This document shows positions 43,601-53,468 of a DNA stretch of 64,000 nt, piece by piece (position 1 is the first letter of the stretch; each line of letters opens with the position of its first letter). The translations under genes and the position numbers were made by a program. The stretch covers positions 4,030,001-4,094,000 of the forward strand of contig OY751495.1 in NCBI GenBank assembly GCA_963565915.1, given 5' to 3'. The notes beneath the pieces were generated by a model, which searched no databases, had not been told where the DNA came from, and saw only the letters and a program-made list of their open reading frames with translations. Source of the DNA: Entoloma clypeatum. Lineage: Eukaryota; Basidiomycota; Agaricomycetes; Agaricales; Entolomataceae.

Positions 43601-43909
43601 TGTTGAAACTTTTCCCATCACGTAGATTAGATTAGATTAGATTACATCACGTGACCTTTACATATCTTCATTACATACTTGTTTGGTTGGTACAAACAGT
43701 AGTACGGTATATAAGACCAGGAAACTGTCAATATCAACAAGTTGTCTCTTGACTCTTAACCAGCTCCATCGCTCTCACCAGCCTCAACCGCTCTCACCAG
43801 CCTTACCCCTCCAAACCATGTAAGTGACCATAGCGGTATCGTAGAGTACTTCCACTATAGCTATGTTGCTCAGTACGCCTGTGGCTAGCGCCCAGGTGGA
43901 ACTTCAACA
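43601..43909 (+). repeat. 3' LTR of Copia B
   Basis: 309 bp, same as the 5' LTR by eye. Confidence 0.95.
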
Positions 43910-43914
43910 CCTCA

Positions 43915-43933
43915 TACTGTAGAGTCCGTAACA
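43915..43933 (-). repeat. 3' LTR of G2-1, remainder
   Basis: TACTGTAGAGTCCGTAACA completes the LTR cut at 38126. Confidence 0.88.
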
Positions 43934-43967
43934 TGTTCCCCTCTCCAAGCTCTGTGTCCTCACAGAG

Positions 43968-44339
43968 TCACTGTCCCCATCCCTCGTTGTTGCTGGGATC
44001 GGACCAGTTCGGACTTTCCTTGAGGCTCCAATCATATATCAACTCCTCGTTGATGGCTACGGCGAGTTCGAGGCCTTTGATAGCCAGTCGAATACGTCAA
44101 TTCTCGATCACGAGGGTGCTGGTGTAATTTCCGAGAATTTGTTTTTCCTCGGGACTCGGGGCGACGGGTAGGTTGGACAGCGAGTGAAGCCAGATATGCA
44201 TCTGGCGATGGAGGAGGTCGGCAAGGGAAGTTTCGAGGGCATGGATTTGGTCTCTCATGGAGAGTGCTTCGTTCATGAGGGCGGCGATGGCGGGTTTGAT
44301 GTCGGTGGTGGAGGTGGAGGTAACGGTGGTGTTGGACAT
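43968..44339 (-). pseudogene. G2-1 ORF3, small extra ORF downstream of pol
   Basis: From the ATG at 44339: MSNTTVTSTSTTDIKPAIAA, a heptad-like helical stretch (MRDQIHALETSLADLLHRQM), then PSPEEKQILGNY and a second helical part (RLAIKGLELAVAINEELIYD) ending EGWGQ and TGA at 43968-43970. One in-frame TGA follows LVIEN, where G2-2 has an Arg codon. The G2-2 copy is stopped elsewhere, so the ancestor was open for about 123 codons. No known function; it may be a coiled coil. Confidence 0.6.
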
Positions 44340-44473
44340 GGCGGCGAGGATGGTTGAGAGATAGAAGAAGAAGGGGGAGGCTATATTGGGCAGGGAAAGG
44401 GACTAGAGCGGGGAACTCGGTGTGTGGTTGACTGATGAGGTCGATACTTGTCATGGATTCCGAGAGCTGTCTT

Positions 44474-47203
44474 TTATCGTGGGCGAGACGGGTTCTGCCG
44501 ATGGAAATCACGGATCAAATCTTGAGCGTTCTGAACATTAGCTCGAGGTTCCCATGTGTTCTCTTCTGGACCATATCCTTCCCACTGGACAAGGTACTGG
44601 ATCTTTCCGCGGAACTTTCGAGAGTCTAGGATCGTAGACACATGATACTCTTCTTGTCCTTCGACGATGATCGGATCAGGGGCTGGTTTCCTTTTCTGGA
44701 TGGCGTACTTCGGAGTTTCATATGGTGACAACAGGGTCTCATTGAACACAGGGTGAATCATCTTCCAAGTCTTTGGAAGATCAAGAAGGTATGCGCTAGC
44801 TCCTTTCTTCTCTAGGACTTTGAATGGTCCATGTCGGAGTGCATCAAGTTTCTTTGAGGGGCGATCGGTCGTGATGTTAGTCCCTTCCAGCCACACCTTG
44901 TCTCCGATGCGGTAGTCCTGAGACGGACTTCGCCGTGTGTCAACTGTCTTCTTCATCTGATCCTGTGCTTGTTTCAGCGCAGCATTGGCTTCTTCTCGTG
45001 CCTGTTTGAGTTTTTTCAAGAAGTCGTTGGCAGCCGGATTAGTATCTTCTAACACAAGCTCTGCCTTCCACGGATGTAAACCGTAGTTGAGGTAGAATGG
45101 GGTGTGCTTCGTCGCCTGATGTTCTTTGTCATTGTACTGGAACTCTGCGATTGCGATCCACTCAGCCCAATCATCCTGTAGATGGTTGACAAAGTTTGGT
45201 AAGAATGCTTCTGTTTCCTGATGCGATCGCTCGGCCTGTCCATCAGTCTGTGGGTGGTATGCGGTGGACAGGTTCCTCTTGATCCCTAACATGCGGCAGA
45301 GTATCTCCATGAACTTCGCGGCGAACTACGGTCCCCTATCGCTGATGATTTTCTTGGGGATCCCATGAAGCTTCCATATCTGATCCCGATAGATCTTGGC
45401 TAATCCTTCAGCCGATAGTTCCACGGTTGTCGGAATGAGGTGAAGCATCTTCGAATGTCTATCCGTGATGACCAGAATTGCGTTTTTTCCATCAGATTCT
45501 GGTATTGGTCCCACGACATCGATTCCTATGTCTTCCCATGGGTGACTTGGTGCTGCATGGGGATGTAGCGGAGCATGTCGCTTTTGTCGGTTAATCTTGT
45601 TGCGTTGACAAGTGTCGCAACCCTTCACGTATCTCTTCACATCATGCAGTATGGTAGGCCACCAGTAGGTGCGAGTGAGGAGTTCATGTGTTCGGTACTG
45701 TCCTGGATGTCCAGCCACTGGTGCATCGTGTGATTCAAACATCAATTCTTGTCGTAATTGTGGATCTGGCGGGACATAGACTCGTTCGCCTGCATATGTG
45801 ATGCCGCTTTCCTGTTGATACCAATGAGGATTCTTCTTTAGACCCTGGGCTACTTCTGTCTCCATGCGGTTTGAACCCTTGATGCGTGTAATCCACGGAT
45901 TTTTGATGGTTGTGACGTTTCCAATTTTGATGGAATCAGATGTCTCACCCCCTTCAAAGAATTGTTCCTCCGTGAACATCTCCATTTGTACCACATCTTC
46001 TGATTCCAACCGTTTCAAGAATAGTCCCTCCTTGAGCATTTGGTCACTGTCCTGTGGTTCGAGTTCCGCTTCATACCAGGGTAAGCGTGACAGGATGTCC
46101 GCTTTCGCATTGGTCTTGCCGGGCACATGCCGTAATTCGAAGTCATAGTCTTGTAACTTCATTTTCCATCGTCGCTGTCGTTGATTCAGGTCCTGAGGAC
46201 AACGGAAATATTCCAGGTTCTTGTGATCGGTCAAGATTTCGAAACGTTCCCTGGCTTCGAGCAGATAGTGTCTCCAATCTTTTAATGCTTCCATGACTGC
46301 CAGGAGTTCCTTGTCGTATATCTCGTAATTCTGTTCGGCCGCAGACATGGTCCGTGACAAGAACGCGATGGGGTGCCATTTGTCGTCTTGCTTCTGAGAG
46401 AGTACTGCTCCAATTGCATAGCCCGATGCATCAGTTTCAACCCTGAACTGTCCCTCTGGTTTCGGTAATGCCAAGACTGGTGCCGATGTAATTGCCCGTA
46501 TGAGACCTTCAAAATCTTGTTGCTCTGTTGGTCCCCAAGTAAATGCCATACCGCCTGTGAGCATGGTGAGAGGTTTTGCGATGTTTGAGTACCCTTCAAT
46601 AAAACGTCGATAGAAGTTAGCAAATCCAAGGAACTTCTGAACTTGCTTTTTTGATGTGGGTGCTCGCCAGTTTCGAATTGTATCCACCTTCTCAGTTTCC
46701 ATCTCAACACGTCCCTCACCAACCACATATCCCAATATAGGACATTTCGTTACTTCCCATATTACCGCGCCGGTTGTCCAATTGATTGTGGGGTTGTGGT
46801 GTACCAACCAGTCATGTCCCAAGAGCATGTCCGTCCTCCCAATGTCCAGTACCATTGCTTCCATGGTTTCCTGATGTGCTCCCAAATCCAGTTTGACTTC
46901 AGCAAGTTGGCTCGCTTTCTGTTGTCGATTTGGTGATCCATCCGCATTTAGAATTGCTATGGGTGGTATCCCTCGCGTGGGGAGGTTCTGTTCGCGTACT
47001 ATTCTGGGATGAATGCATGTGCATTCACATCCGCTGTCAACCTCAGGTCGGATAACCTTTGGTCCTCGTCGTGTTTTGAGCTGCGCTAACAGCCTGATTT
47101 CTCGTCTTTTCGGAGGTTTATCTCCCTTCACAATCTTAGTCGACGCAGCGGCTCGCTTGGCAGGGATGACATAGGTTCTATTGTCTGCAGTCATACAAGG
47201 CAA
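44474..47203 (-). pseudogene. G2-1 pol without RT core, one stop
   Basis: Protease EVDSGCECTCI, then HDWLVHHNPTI. At about residue 155 (near 46740) the sequence jumps from VTKCP straight to ILGYVVGEG, which is the thumb end of reverse transcriptase, so fingers and palm including the YxDD motif are missing. It continues with RT connection/RNase H (FANFYRRFI, VETDASGYAIGAVLSQ, LTDHKNLEYF), integrase (HDAPVAGHPGQ, CDTCQRNK, GIDVVGPIPESD, SDRGP) and a TAG at 45326-45328 right after the second catalytic Asp region. Beyond it the same frame gives HPQTDGQAERSHQE and a chromodomain (EEYHVSTILDSRKFRGK, NTWEPRANV). The frame also runs upstream of 47203 into gag in the -1 frame. Confidence 0.9.
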
Positions 47204-47244
47204 GCAAGTCCGTTTAATAGATAAGGGTCGCGACTTAGCGTCGT

Positions 47245-48111
47245 TTAATCGGACCCTTCGGGAAAATCCTTCTCGTCGGCTTCTAAGATTGTTGTTTCAT
47301 CATTTTCAGCATCTTCCTCGGACACCTTCCTAACCCTTCCAGAGTTCTTCTTCGGCTTGCGGCAGTTGCGCGCGATATAGCCTTCTTGGTCACAGTTGAA
47401 ACATTTGCGACCATCTTTCTTCTTTGGAGCGCTACAGTCTTTAGCCAGATGACTGAAGCGTTGACAGTTGTAGCAACAGGCTACTCCTGCTTTGTCAATT
47501 TCCATGGCTTTGCCCTGACCACCATAAGTGGTACCCGATCCGGTGCGCATGTCGCCGCCACCTCGGATGACCAGTGCGTGTCCTTCCATCTGTTGTCCCT
47601 TGTTTTGGATCTCCTTTGCGTAATTGGTGTACGTCTTGCCATCGCTGGCCACTTGTTCAGAGATTCTGCGGTTGACGTTTTTCTCCAGGATGTATTTCCC
47701 AGTTTCTTCGCCAAGGTTTGACAGTTTCAAGAGTTCTTCAAATTCATCCAAGAATTCATCAACAGTGCGTTTCTCTTGTTTCAGGACTTCGAGTCTCGCT
47801 TTGGCAGCGACCGACTTGTTGGCGATGGAGAATCGTGTGGCGATATCATCGGAAAAACCTAGCCAGGTGATGTTCTCGTTGTCAACGGCAAGAGCGTCTA
47901 ACTTGTTACTGGCCCAGTGCCTGCCGGACCCTTCCATCATGCGGGATAGTACCGCAAGAATCTTCTGATTGTCTGTGAGGCTCTTTTGGAACCTGATGTA
48001 TAGTTTGGTGGCTTTCCACCACTCGTCAAAGGTGTATCTGTCCTTGAACATCCCAGGATCCTTGATGATCTTGGATGTATCCATTGTTTGTACAGCCGGA
48101 GCTTCTGCCAT
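47245..48111 (-). CDS. G2-1 gag, two zinc knuckles
   Basis: 288 residues from the ATG at 48111 (MAEAPAVQTMDTSK). Capsid-type helices (FDEWWKATKLYIRFQKSL, VDEFLDEFEELLKLSN) precede two knuckles, CYNCQRFSHLAKDC and CFNCDQEGYIARNC, and an acidic tail ending FPEGSD. The frame is open upstream without an ATG. Intact, so this copy could supply Gag even though its pol is dead. Confidence 0.9.
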   Translation of the reverse strand: MAEAPAVQTMDTSKIIKDPGMFKDRYTFDEWWKATKLYIRFQKSLTDNQKILAVLSRMMEGSGRHWASNKLDALAVDNENITWLGFSDDIATRFSIANKSVAAKARLEVLKQEKRTVDEFLDEFEELLKLSNLGEETGKYILEKNVNRRISEQVASDGKTYTNYAKEIQNKGQQMEGHALVIRGGGDMRTGSGTTYGGQGKAMEIDKAGVACCYNCQRFSHLAKDCSAPKKKDGRKCFNCDQEGYIARNCRKPKKNSGRVRKVSEEDAENDETTILEADEKDFPEGSD

Positions 48112-48449
48112 GTCTAGAGTCTGCGGAGGAGAAGAGGAGTCGGGTTGTTGGGATGAAGATGGGGTTTGGGATACAGGTAAGGATTGAAAATGAGTCCCTG
48201 TTCTAGGCGTCTGTTTGATGTCTGACTGTGCGGAGTCAAAAGTAAATTCATCAGGGGACTCGTCGGCGGAATCGGTGGCAAAACGTTCAGAGTATTTCCT
48301 CTGTAAATCTCTAAGGAATCTCTGTTCCTGCGCGTCTGTTGGTCTCGAGAAGGGGTCAAGTCTCTCGTTTCGTGCCCAGCGGTTGTACTCGGTCTGTTGT
48401 GTCTTGACTCGTCTGGTAGTTGCTCTCTTCGCTCTGGGCGAACCTAACG

Positions 48450-48460
48450 AGATTTAGCAA
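48450..48460 (-). other. self-priming-type primer site, G2-1
   Basis: TTGCTAAATCT (minus strand) two bases inside the 5' LTR. It is complementary over 11 nt to AGATTTAGCAA inside the LTR, 33 bp downstream of its TATA box. Confidence 0.65.
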
Positions 48461-48462
48461 CT

Positions 48463-48864
48463 TGTTATGCTTAACAAACCGTTCCAAGGTTCGGGCAGAG
48501 TATGCAGGAAAGTGGAAAGGCGAAGAGCAAAGTGATTGCTAAATCTAAGGAATCTACTATAGTACAAGGGGTTTATATAGGTACTGACTATAGGCGGTAG
48601 CGGATGAGTCAGTACTGCGGAAGGCAGTGCGCATGAGTAAGGCGACTGCGGAAGGCTATGTACAGTGAGTAAGCTGACTGCGGAAAGCGAGTCAGCACGG
48701 GAGCGAAGTATACTAAAGGGGATGACGAAGTAATGTAATGAGTCAGACTGGGAATCGAAGGTTGCGAAAGTAGACATTAGACATAGTAAGTTTGTAAGAG
48801 GGCGCCGAGTCGGGCCGATGAGTAAAAGATATGACGTGGTCCTCATACCGTAGAGTCCGTAACA
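48463..48864 (-). repeat. 5' LTR of G2-1 (promoter LTR)
   Basis: 402 bp. Contains TGAGTCA at 48605-48611 and 48739-48745, TATATAAA (minus) at 48572-48579, and TTGCTAAATCT at 48536-48546, the inverse of the RNA start that matches the primer site at 48450-48460. Confidence 0.92.
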
Positions 48865-49684
48865 GTGATGGGGGGAGGGAAGAATGTATTTGATGTAGAC
48901 GTGGCAAGACTATTGAGAAATACTTGGCAAGTTCCAGGCCAGGCACCCCGGAACTTGCCAACCCGGCAACAGCCGAAAGTCGAACAACAATGAACATTCA
49001 AAGTCCCACATTGTCTCCTTGCCTCCCCCCATCAACTCCCTCCACTCCCTCCTCCTCAGTCGATGCCTCCTCCCTCCATTCAAATGAGGCCCACGCCCTC
49101 CGCTATATAGGTAAGCCCCATGCCTTCATGTCAGAAACAGGCCACTAACGAGACACCTGAGAATGGTGGGACACGCATGAAGTACCACATGCGAGACATG
49201 AGAACGGCGGGGAACGGCATGGGACACACAAGAACGGGGGGGGGGCACCCGAGGACGACATGTGAGAATGGAGAACGACTGCATACGAGACACAAGGATG
49301 GCAGGGAAATGATGCAGGGCATGCGAGGATGACATGTGAGAACAACAGGAACATACAGAACACATGAGAACGGTGGGACACTCATGAGGAACGGCGGGAG
49401 GCACACGAGAAGTGTGCGTGGGAGGCGAGCCAAGGTGGGAACCCGCCGTTAGACACACATGGCTCATACTTGCTGGGTAAGTACCCTGGCGCATCACCTG
49501 CGTGAGTCCGCTGACGCACCAAGTACAGGCCAGATCTGAGGGACATGCACACAAACACAGGCGAGATGCACCAACCTCGCATGCAAGGACTTGGGGGACA
49601 CAAGAGCTGGGTGATGAGAGGGACGCACACTCAGACGAGAGCTGAGAGACATGCTGGGGGGAGGGGGTCACGTCAGGCTGGACA

Positions 49685-49778
49685 CAAGCGGCAGGGGTGT
49701 TGCACAGGTGATGAGAGACATGCATGGGCAAGGGACATGCAGGGGAACGACTCGCAATATTTCATTTTTTGTAGTCGA
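49685..49778. other. short stretch between FB2 and Gypsy G2-2
   Basis: GC-rich GACATGCAGGGG-type sequence resembling the palindrome arms, then AT-rich. No gene. Confidence 0.4.
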
Positions 49779-49783
49779 CAACA
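49779..49783. repeat. 5-bp target-site duplication (Gypsy G2-2)
   Basis: CAACA at 49779-49783 and 55515-55519. Confidence 0.88.
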
Positions 49784-50171
49784 TGTTATGCTGAACAAAC
49801 CGTTCCAAGGTTCGGGCAGAGTATGCAGGAAGTGGAAAGGCGAAGAGCAAAGTGATTGCTAAATCTAAGGAATGTAGCTATGGTACATGGGGCTTATATA
49901 GTACTGGCTACGAGCGGTAGCGAGTGAGTCAGTAGCTGCGGAAGGCAGTGCGGATGAGTCAGTAACTGCAGAAAGGCAGTGCAAAGTGAGTCAGACGACT
50001 GCGGACTGAGTAATCTCTACTGCGGAGTGCGAGTCAGCGCGGGAGCGAAGTATACTAAAGGAGAATGGTAGAGTAAAGGTAAATGAATAAGCGGTCCGAT
50101 GAGTCAAAGAAATAACGAAGGTACAATGCATGGGAAAAGTGCGTAGCATACAAACCGGTAAGTCCGTAACA
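49784..50171 (-). repeat. 3' LTR of G2-2
   Basis: Four exact TGAGTCA motifs (49925, 49955, 49987, 50100 as starts). Confidence 0.92.
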
Positions 50172-50205
50172 TGTTCCCCTCCTCAAGCTCTGTGTCCTCA
50201 CAGAG

Positions 50206-50574
50206 TCATTGTCCCCATCCTCCGGCATCGTCGTTGTTTGTCCAGGAGCCATTCTCCTTGAGGCTCCAATCGTCTATTAACTCTTCGTTGATGGCGACGG
50301 CGAGTTCGAGACTCCGGACGGCCAGTCGGATGCGCCGGTTTTCAACGACCAGCGTACGGGTGTAGTTCCCGAGGATTTGTTTCTCTTCGGGGGTTGGTGT
50401 GATGGGGAGGTCGGATAAAGAATGGAGGCGGATGTGCATCTGTCAATGCAGGATGTCGGCGAGCGAGGCTTCTAGCGCGTGGATCTGGTCTCTCATGGAG
50501 AGGGCTTCACCCATGAGGGCAGTGATGGCGGGGTTGGTTTCAGTGGATGTGGTGGTGACGGTGGTGTTGGACAT
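50206..50574 (-). pseudogene. G2-2 ORF3, small extra ORF downstream of pol
   Basis: From the ATG at 50574: MSNTTVTTTSTETNPAITAL, MRDQIHALEASLADILH, then a TGA where G2-1 has Arg, then QMHIRLHSLSD, PTPEEKQILGNY, RLAVRSLELAVAINEELIDD and EGWGQ-like GGWGQ. The protein is well conserved against G2-1 although the surrounding DNA differs, which suggests past selection. Confidence 0.6.
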
Positions 50575-50697
50575 GGTGCGGAGGATGTTGGAGAGATAGA
50601 GGAAGAATGGGGTAGCTATATTGAAGACGGAGCGGGGAACTCGGTGTGTGGTTGACTGATGAGGTCGATTCTGTCATGGGTTTTGAGAACTTGTCTT

Positions 50698-53427
50698 TTA
50701 TTGTGGTCGAGACGGGTTCTGCCGATGGAAATCACGGATCAAATCTTGAGCATTCTGAACATTAGCTCGAGGTTCCCATGTGTTCTCTTCTGGGCCATAT
50801 CCTTCCCACTGGATGAGGTACTGGATCTTTCCGCGGAACTTTCGAGAGTCCAGGATCGTGGACACATGGTACTCTTCTCGTCTTTCGACGATGATCAGAT
50901 CAGGGGCTGGTTTCCTTTTCTGGATGGCGTACTTCGGAGTTTCATATGGTGACAACAGGGTCTCATTGAACACAGGGTGAATCATCTTCCAAGTCTTTGG
51001 AAGATCAAGAAGGTATGCGCTAGCTCCTTTCTTCTCTAGGACTTTGAATGGTCCATGTCGGAGTGCATCAAGTTTCTTTGAGGGGCGATCGGTCGTGATG
51101 TTAGTCCCTTCCAGCCACACCTTGTCTCCGATGCGGTAGTCCTGAGACGGACTTCGCCGTGTGTCAACTGTCTTCTTCATCTGATCCTGTGCTTGTTTCA
51201 GCGCAGCATTGGCTTCTTCTCGTGCCTGTTTGAGTTTTTTCAAGAAGTCGTTGGCAGCCGGATTAGTATCTTCTAACACAAGCTCTGCCTTCCACGGATG
51301 TAAACCGTAGTTGAGGTAGAATGGGGTGTGCTTCGTCGCCTGATGTTCTTTGTCATTGTACTGGAACTCTGCGATTGCGATCCACTCAGCCCAATCATCC
51401 TGTAGATGGTTGACAAAGTTTGGTAAGAATGCTTCTGTTTCCTGATGCGATCGCTCGGCCTGTCCATCAGTCTGTGGGTGGTATGCGGTGGACAGGTTCC
51501 TCTTGATCCCTAACATGCGGCAGAGTATCTCCATGAACTTCGCGGCGAACTACGGTCCCCTATCGCTGATGATTTTCTTGGGGATCCCATGAAGCTTCCA
51601 TATCTGATCCCGATAGATCTTGGCTAATCCTTCAGCCGATAGTTCCACGGTTGTCGGAATGAGGTGAAGCATCTTCGAATGTCTATCCGTGATGACCAGA
51701 ATTGCGTTTTTTCCATCAGATTCTGGTATTGGTCCCACGACATCGATTCCTATGTCTTCCCATGGGTGACTTGGTGCTGCATGGGGATGTAGCGGAGCAT
51801 GTCGCTTTTGTCGGTTAATCTTGTTGCGTTGACAAGTGTCGCAACCCTTCACGTATCTCTTCACATCATGCAGTATGGTAGGCCACCAGTAGGTGCGAGT
51901 GAGGAGTTCATGTGTTCGGTACTGTCCTGGATGTCCAGCCACTGGTGCATCGTGTGATTCAAACATCAATTCTTGTCGTAATTGTGGATCTGGCGGGACA
52001 TAGACTCGTTCGCCTGCATATGTGATGCCGCTTTCCTGTTGATACCAATGAGGATTCTTCTTTAGACCCTGGGCTACTTCTGTCTCCATGCGGTTTGAAC
52101 CCTTGATGCGTGTAATCCACGGATTTTTGATGGTTGTGACGTTTCCAATTTTGATGGAATCAGATGTCTCACCCCCTTCAAAGAATTGTTCCTCCGTGAA
52201 CATCTCCATTTGTACCACATCTTCTGATTCCAACCGTTTCAAGAATAGTCCCTCCTTGAGCATTTGGTCACTGTCCTGTGGTTCGAGTTCCGCTTCATAC
52301 CAGGGTAAGCGTGACAGGATGTCCGCTTTCGCATTGGTCTTGCCGGGCACATGCCGTAATTCGAAGTCATAGTCTTGTAACTTCATTTTCCATCGTCGCT
52401 GTCGTTGATTCAGGTCCTGAGGACAACGGAAATATTCCAGGTTCTTGTGATCGGTCAAGATTTCGAAACGTTCCCTGGCTTCGAGCAGATAGTGTCTCCA
52501 ATCTTTTAATGCTTCCATGACTGCCAGGAGTTCCTTGTCGTATATCTCGTAATTCTGTTCGGCCGCAGACATGGTCCGTGACAAGAACGCGATGGGGTGC
52601 CATTTGTCGTCTTGCTTCTGAGAGAGTACTGCTCCAATTGCATAGCCCGATGCATCAGTTTCAACCCTGAACTGTCCCTCTGGTTTCGGTAATGCCAAGA
52701 CTGGTGCCGATGTAATTGCCCGTATGAGACCTTCAAAATCTTGTTGCTCTGTTGGTCCCCAAGTAAATGCCATACCGCCTGTGAGCATGGTGAGAGGTTT
52801 TGCGATGTTTGAGTACCCTTCAATAAAACGTCGATAGAAGTTAGCAAATCCAAGGAACTTCTGAACTTGCTTTTTTGATGTGGGTGCTCGCCAGTTTCGA
52901 ATTGTATCCACCTTCTCAGTTTCCATCTCAACACGTCCCTCACCAACCACATATCCCAATATAGGACATTTCGTTACTTCCCATATTACCGCGCCGGTTG
53001 TCCAATTGATTGTGGGGTTGTGGTGTACCAACCAGTCATGTCCCAAGAGCATGTCCGTCCTCCCAATGTCCAGTACCATTGCTTCCATGGTTTCCTGATG
53101 TGCTCCCAAATCCAGTTTGACTTCAGCAAGTTGGCTCGCTTTCTGTTGTCGATTTGGTGATCCATCCGCATTTAGAATTGCTATGGGTGGTATCCCTCGC
53201 GTGGGGAGGTTCTGTTCGCGTACTATTCTGGGATGAATGCATGTGCATTCACATCCGCTGTCAACCTCAGGTCGGATAACCTTTGGTCCTCGTCGTGTTT
53301 TGAGCTGCGCTAACAGCCTGATTTCTCGTCTTTTCGGAGGTTTATCTCCCTTCACAATCTTAGTCGACGCAGCGGCTCGCTTGGCAGGGATGACATAGGT
53401 TCTATTGTCTGCAGTCATACAAGGCAA
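50698..53427 (-). pseudogene. G2-2 pol without RT core, one stop
   Basis: Same architecture as the G2-1 pol: protease, junction near 52965 removing the RT palm, RNase H, integrase with TAG at 51550-51552 after SDRGP, and chromodomain. The part upstream of the stop gives the same protein as G2-1. Few differences appear downstream (for example PDLIIVERREE against PDPIIVEGQEE). Confidence 0.9.
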
Positions 53428-53468
53428 GCAAGTCCGTTTAATAGATAAGGGTCGCGACTTAGCGTCGT

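Larger units (their letters stand above)
38127..43909 (+). mobile_element. Ty1/Copia retrotransposon copy B, 5783 bp, intact
   Basis: 309-bp LTRs (38127-38435, 43601-43909) look identical by eye; perfect CCTCA duplication; one uninterrupted gag-pol frame; a 7-G polypurine run at 43594-43600. Probably a recent insertion and possibly able to move. Confidence 0.95.
37744..48864 (-). mobile_element. Ty3/Gypsy G2-1, RT-less, split by Copia B
   Basis: 402-bp LTRs: 3' LTR 37744-38126 continued at 43915-43933, 5' LTR 48463-48864. About 5.3 kb without Copia B. Encodes gag, a pol lacking the reverse-transcriptase core with one internal stop, and a small third ORF. Compared with G2-2 it has lost 440 bp upstream of gag (join at 48400/48401). 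It must have moved with proteins made by another copy. Confidence 0.92.
37118..49684. repeat. foldback palindrome FB2, split by Gypsy G2-1
   Basis: Left arm 37118-37743 and right arm 48870-49684 are near-exact inverses. Both begin, from the outside, TGTCCAGCCTGACGTGACC and continue through the AGCATGTCTCTCAGCTCTCG block and the CTTACCCAGCAAGTA region. The inner box is CTTACCTATATAGG at 37685-37698 and CTATATAGGTAAG at 49101-49113. The centre is at about 48920-48990 with GGCAAGTTCC and GGAACTTGCC. Removing the inserted Gypsy leaves a palindrome of about 1.45 kb. No flanking duplication was found. Confidence 0.8.

Noticed and set aside
44032..44511. His/Pro/Arg-rich frame antisense-shifted over G2 ORF3
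   Set aside because: It overlaps the conserved ORF3 in another frame and its composition reflects that coding; G2-2 has no equivalent.
47203..47245. Frameshift heptamer in G2 gag
   Set aside because: Pol is in the -1 frame here too, but TTTTCCC does not meet the X XXY YYZ rule, so no site was called.
49120..49400. Possible CRISPR-like array
   Set aside because: Units are degenerate, vary in length and have no conserved repeat with unique spacers; the setting is a eukaryotic genome.
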